Source: Fimbriiglobus sp. (GTDB lineage: Bacteria > Planctomycetota > Planctomycetia > Gemmatales > Gemmataceae). Taken from it: DNA of 6,210 nt. The notes beneath the pieces are model-generated. The model had not been told where the DNA came from. It did not search any database and saw nothing but the letters and a program-made list of their open reading frames with translations. Below, one piece after another: positions 6,071-6,210 of the stretch. Within the stretch, counting starts at the first letter, position 1. Each line of letters starts with the position of its first letter. Position numbers and translations under genes: made by a program. Location: positions 1 through 6,210 of the forward strand of contig JANXTD010000147.1 in the NCBI GenBank assembly GCA_025352585.1. The letters run 5' to 3'.

Positions 6071-6171
6071 AAGTGGCGAAAGCGGGCTTTGCCGACTTGC
6101 ACTGCCGCGATAAGGTGTGGCATTGGCGAAACTCACGGCGTGCCTTCGGGCGACTGTCATAAGGGGCTGGA
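6071..6171. other. Intergenic region after trmB, weak hairpin only
   Basis: No gene is supported on either strand. Just after the trmB stop, GGC-G-AAAG (6075-6082) and CTTTGCC (6087-6093) can pair around a CGGG loop with one bulged G. There is no following run of T, so this is at best a weak terminator candidate. Confidence 0.35.
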
Positions 6172-6210
6172 ATGGGTTTGCGGATGCGGGTTCACGACAA
6201 GGAACCGATC
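6172..6210 (+). CDS. Possible start of a downstream gene (partial, 13 codons)
   Basis: An ATG at 6172 is preceded by AAGGGG (6161-6166), a plausible ribosome binding site 5 nt away, and stays open to the window edge as MGLRMRVHDKEPI. Thirteen codons are too few to judge coding character or family. A second ATG at 6184 is in the same frame. Confidence 0.25.
   Translation, partial: MGLRMRVHDKEPI

Noticed and set aside
6075..6093. Intrinsic terminator after trmB
   Set aside because: The stem is short, has a bulge and is not followed by a T-run, so it is mentioned only as part of the intergenic entry.
4931..6160. Antisense frame of 409 codons across trmB
   Set aside because: It is Arg/Val/Gly-rich with no motif and is explained by GC bias opposite trmB, whose SAM motif is clear.

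Overview
The window is GC-rich bacterial DNA, most likely from a planctomycete and possibly from the Gemmata group. This assignment is inferred from the codon style, a secreted DUF11-repeat protein, the futalosine-route menaquinone gene, the form of the ABC-transporter tail and the style of the dispersed palindromic repeats. No rRNA or other taxonomic marker is present, so it remains an inference.

Layout. Bases 1-230 (+) hold the last 75 codons of an ABC-transporter ATP-binding subunit. Its stop faces the stop of mqnE (238-1365, -), a radical-SAM aminofutalosine synthase, with only 7 bp between them. Upstream of mqnE on the same strand is sppA (1562-3409, -), a full-length tandem-domain signal peptide peptidase of the S49 family. 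On the other side of a 261-bp divergent intergenic region are two + strand genes. The first is a secreted protein with four DUF11/Ig-like repeats (3671-5263). Nine bases later comes a TrmB-family, SAM-dependent tRNA guanine-N7 methyltransferase with diverged motifs (5273-6070). The last 140 bases hold no firm gene; a new + strand gene may begin at 6172.

The most interesting feature is a pair of related palindromes of about 120 bp, at 1435-1556 and 3446-3564, that bracket sppA exactly. Copy 1 ends 5 bp past the sppA stop codon. Copy 2 lies in the divergent promoter region. Copy 2 has 38-bp arms that match perfectly around a 32-base centre. The two copies share that asymmetric centre in the same orientation. 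Their arms also differ from each other at three positions where both strands of the stem have changed together. This points to selection for pairing, or to a copying mechanism that homogenises the arms.

The genes do not form one obvious pathway: mqnE serves respiratory quinone synthesis, sppA membrane or envelope proteolysis, the DUF11 protein the cell surface, and trmB tRNA modification. I see no phage, CRISPR, toxin-antitoxin or defence locus. The repeat family is the only candidate for an under-described system here.
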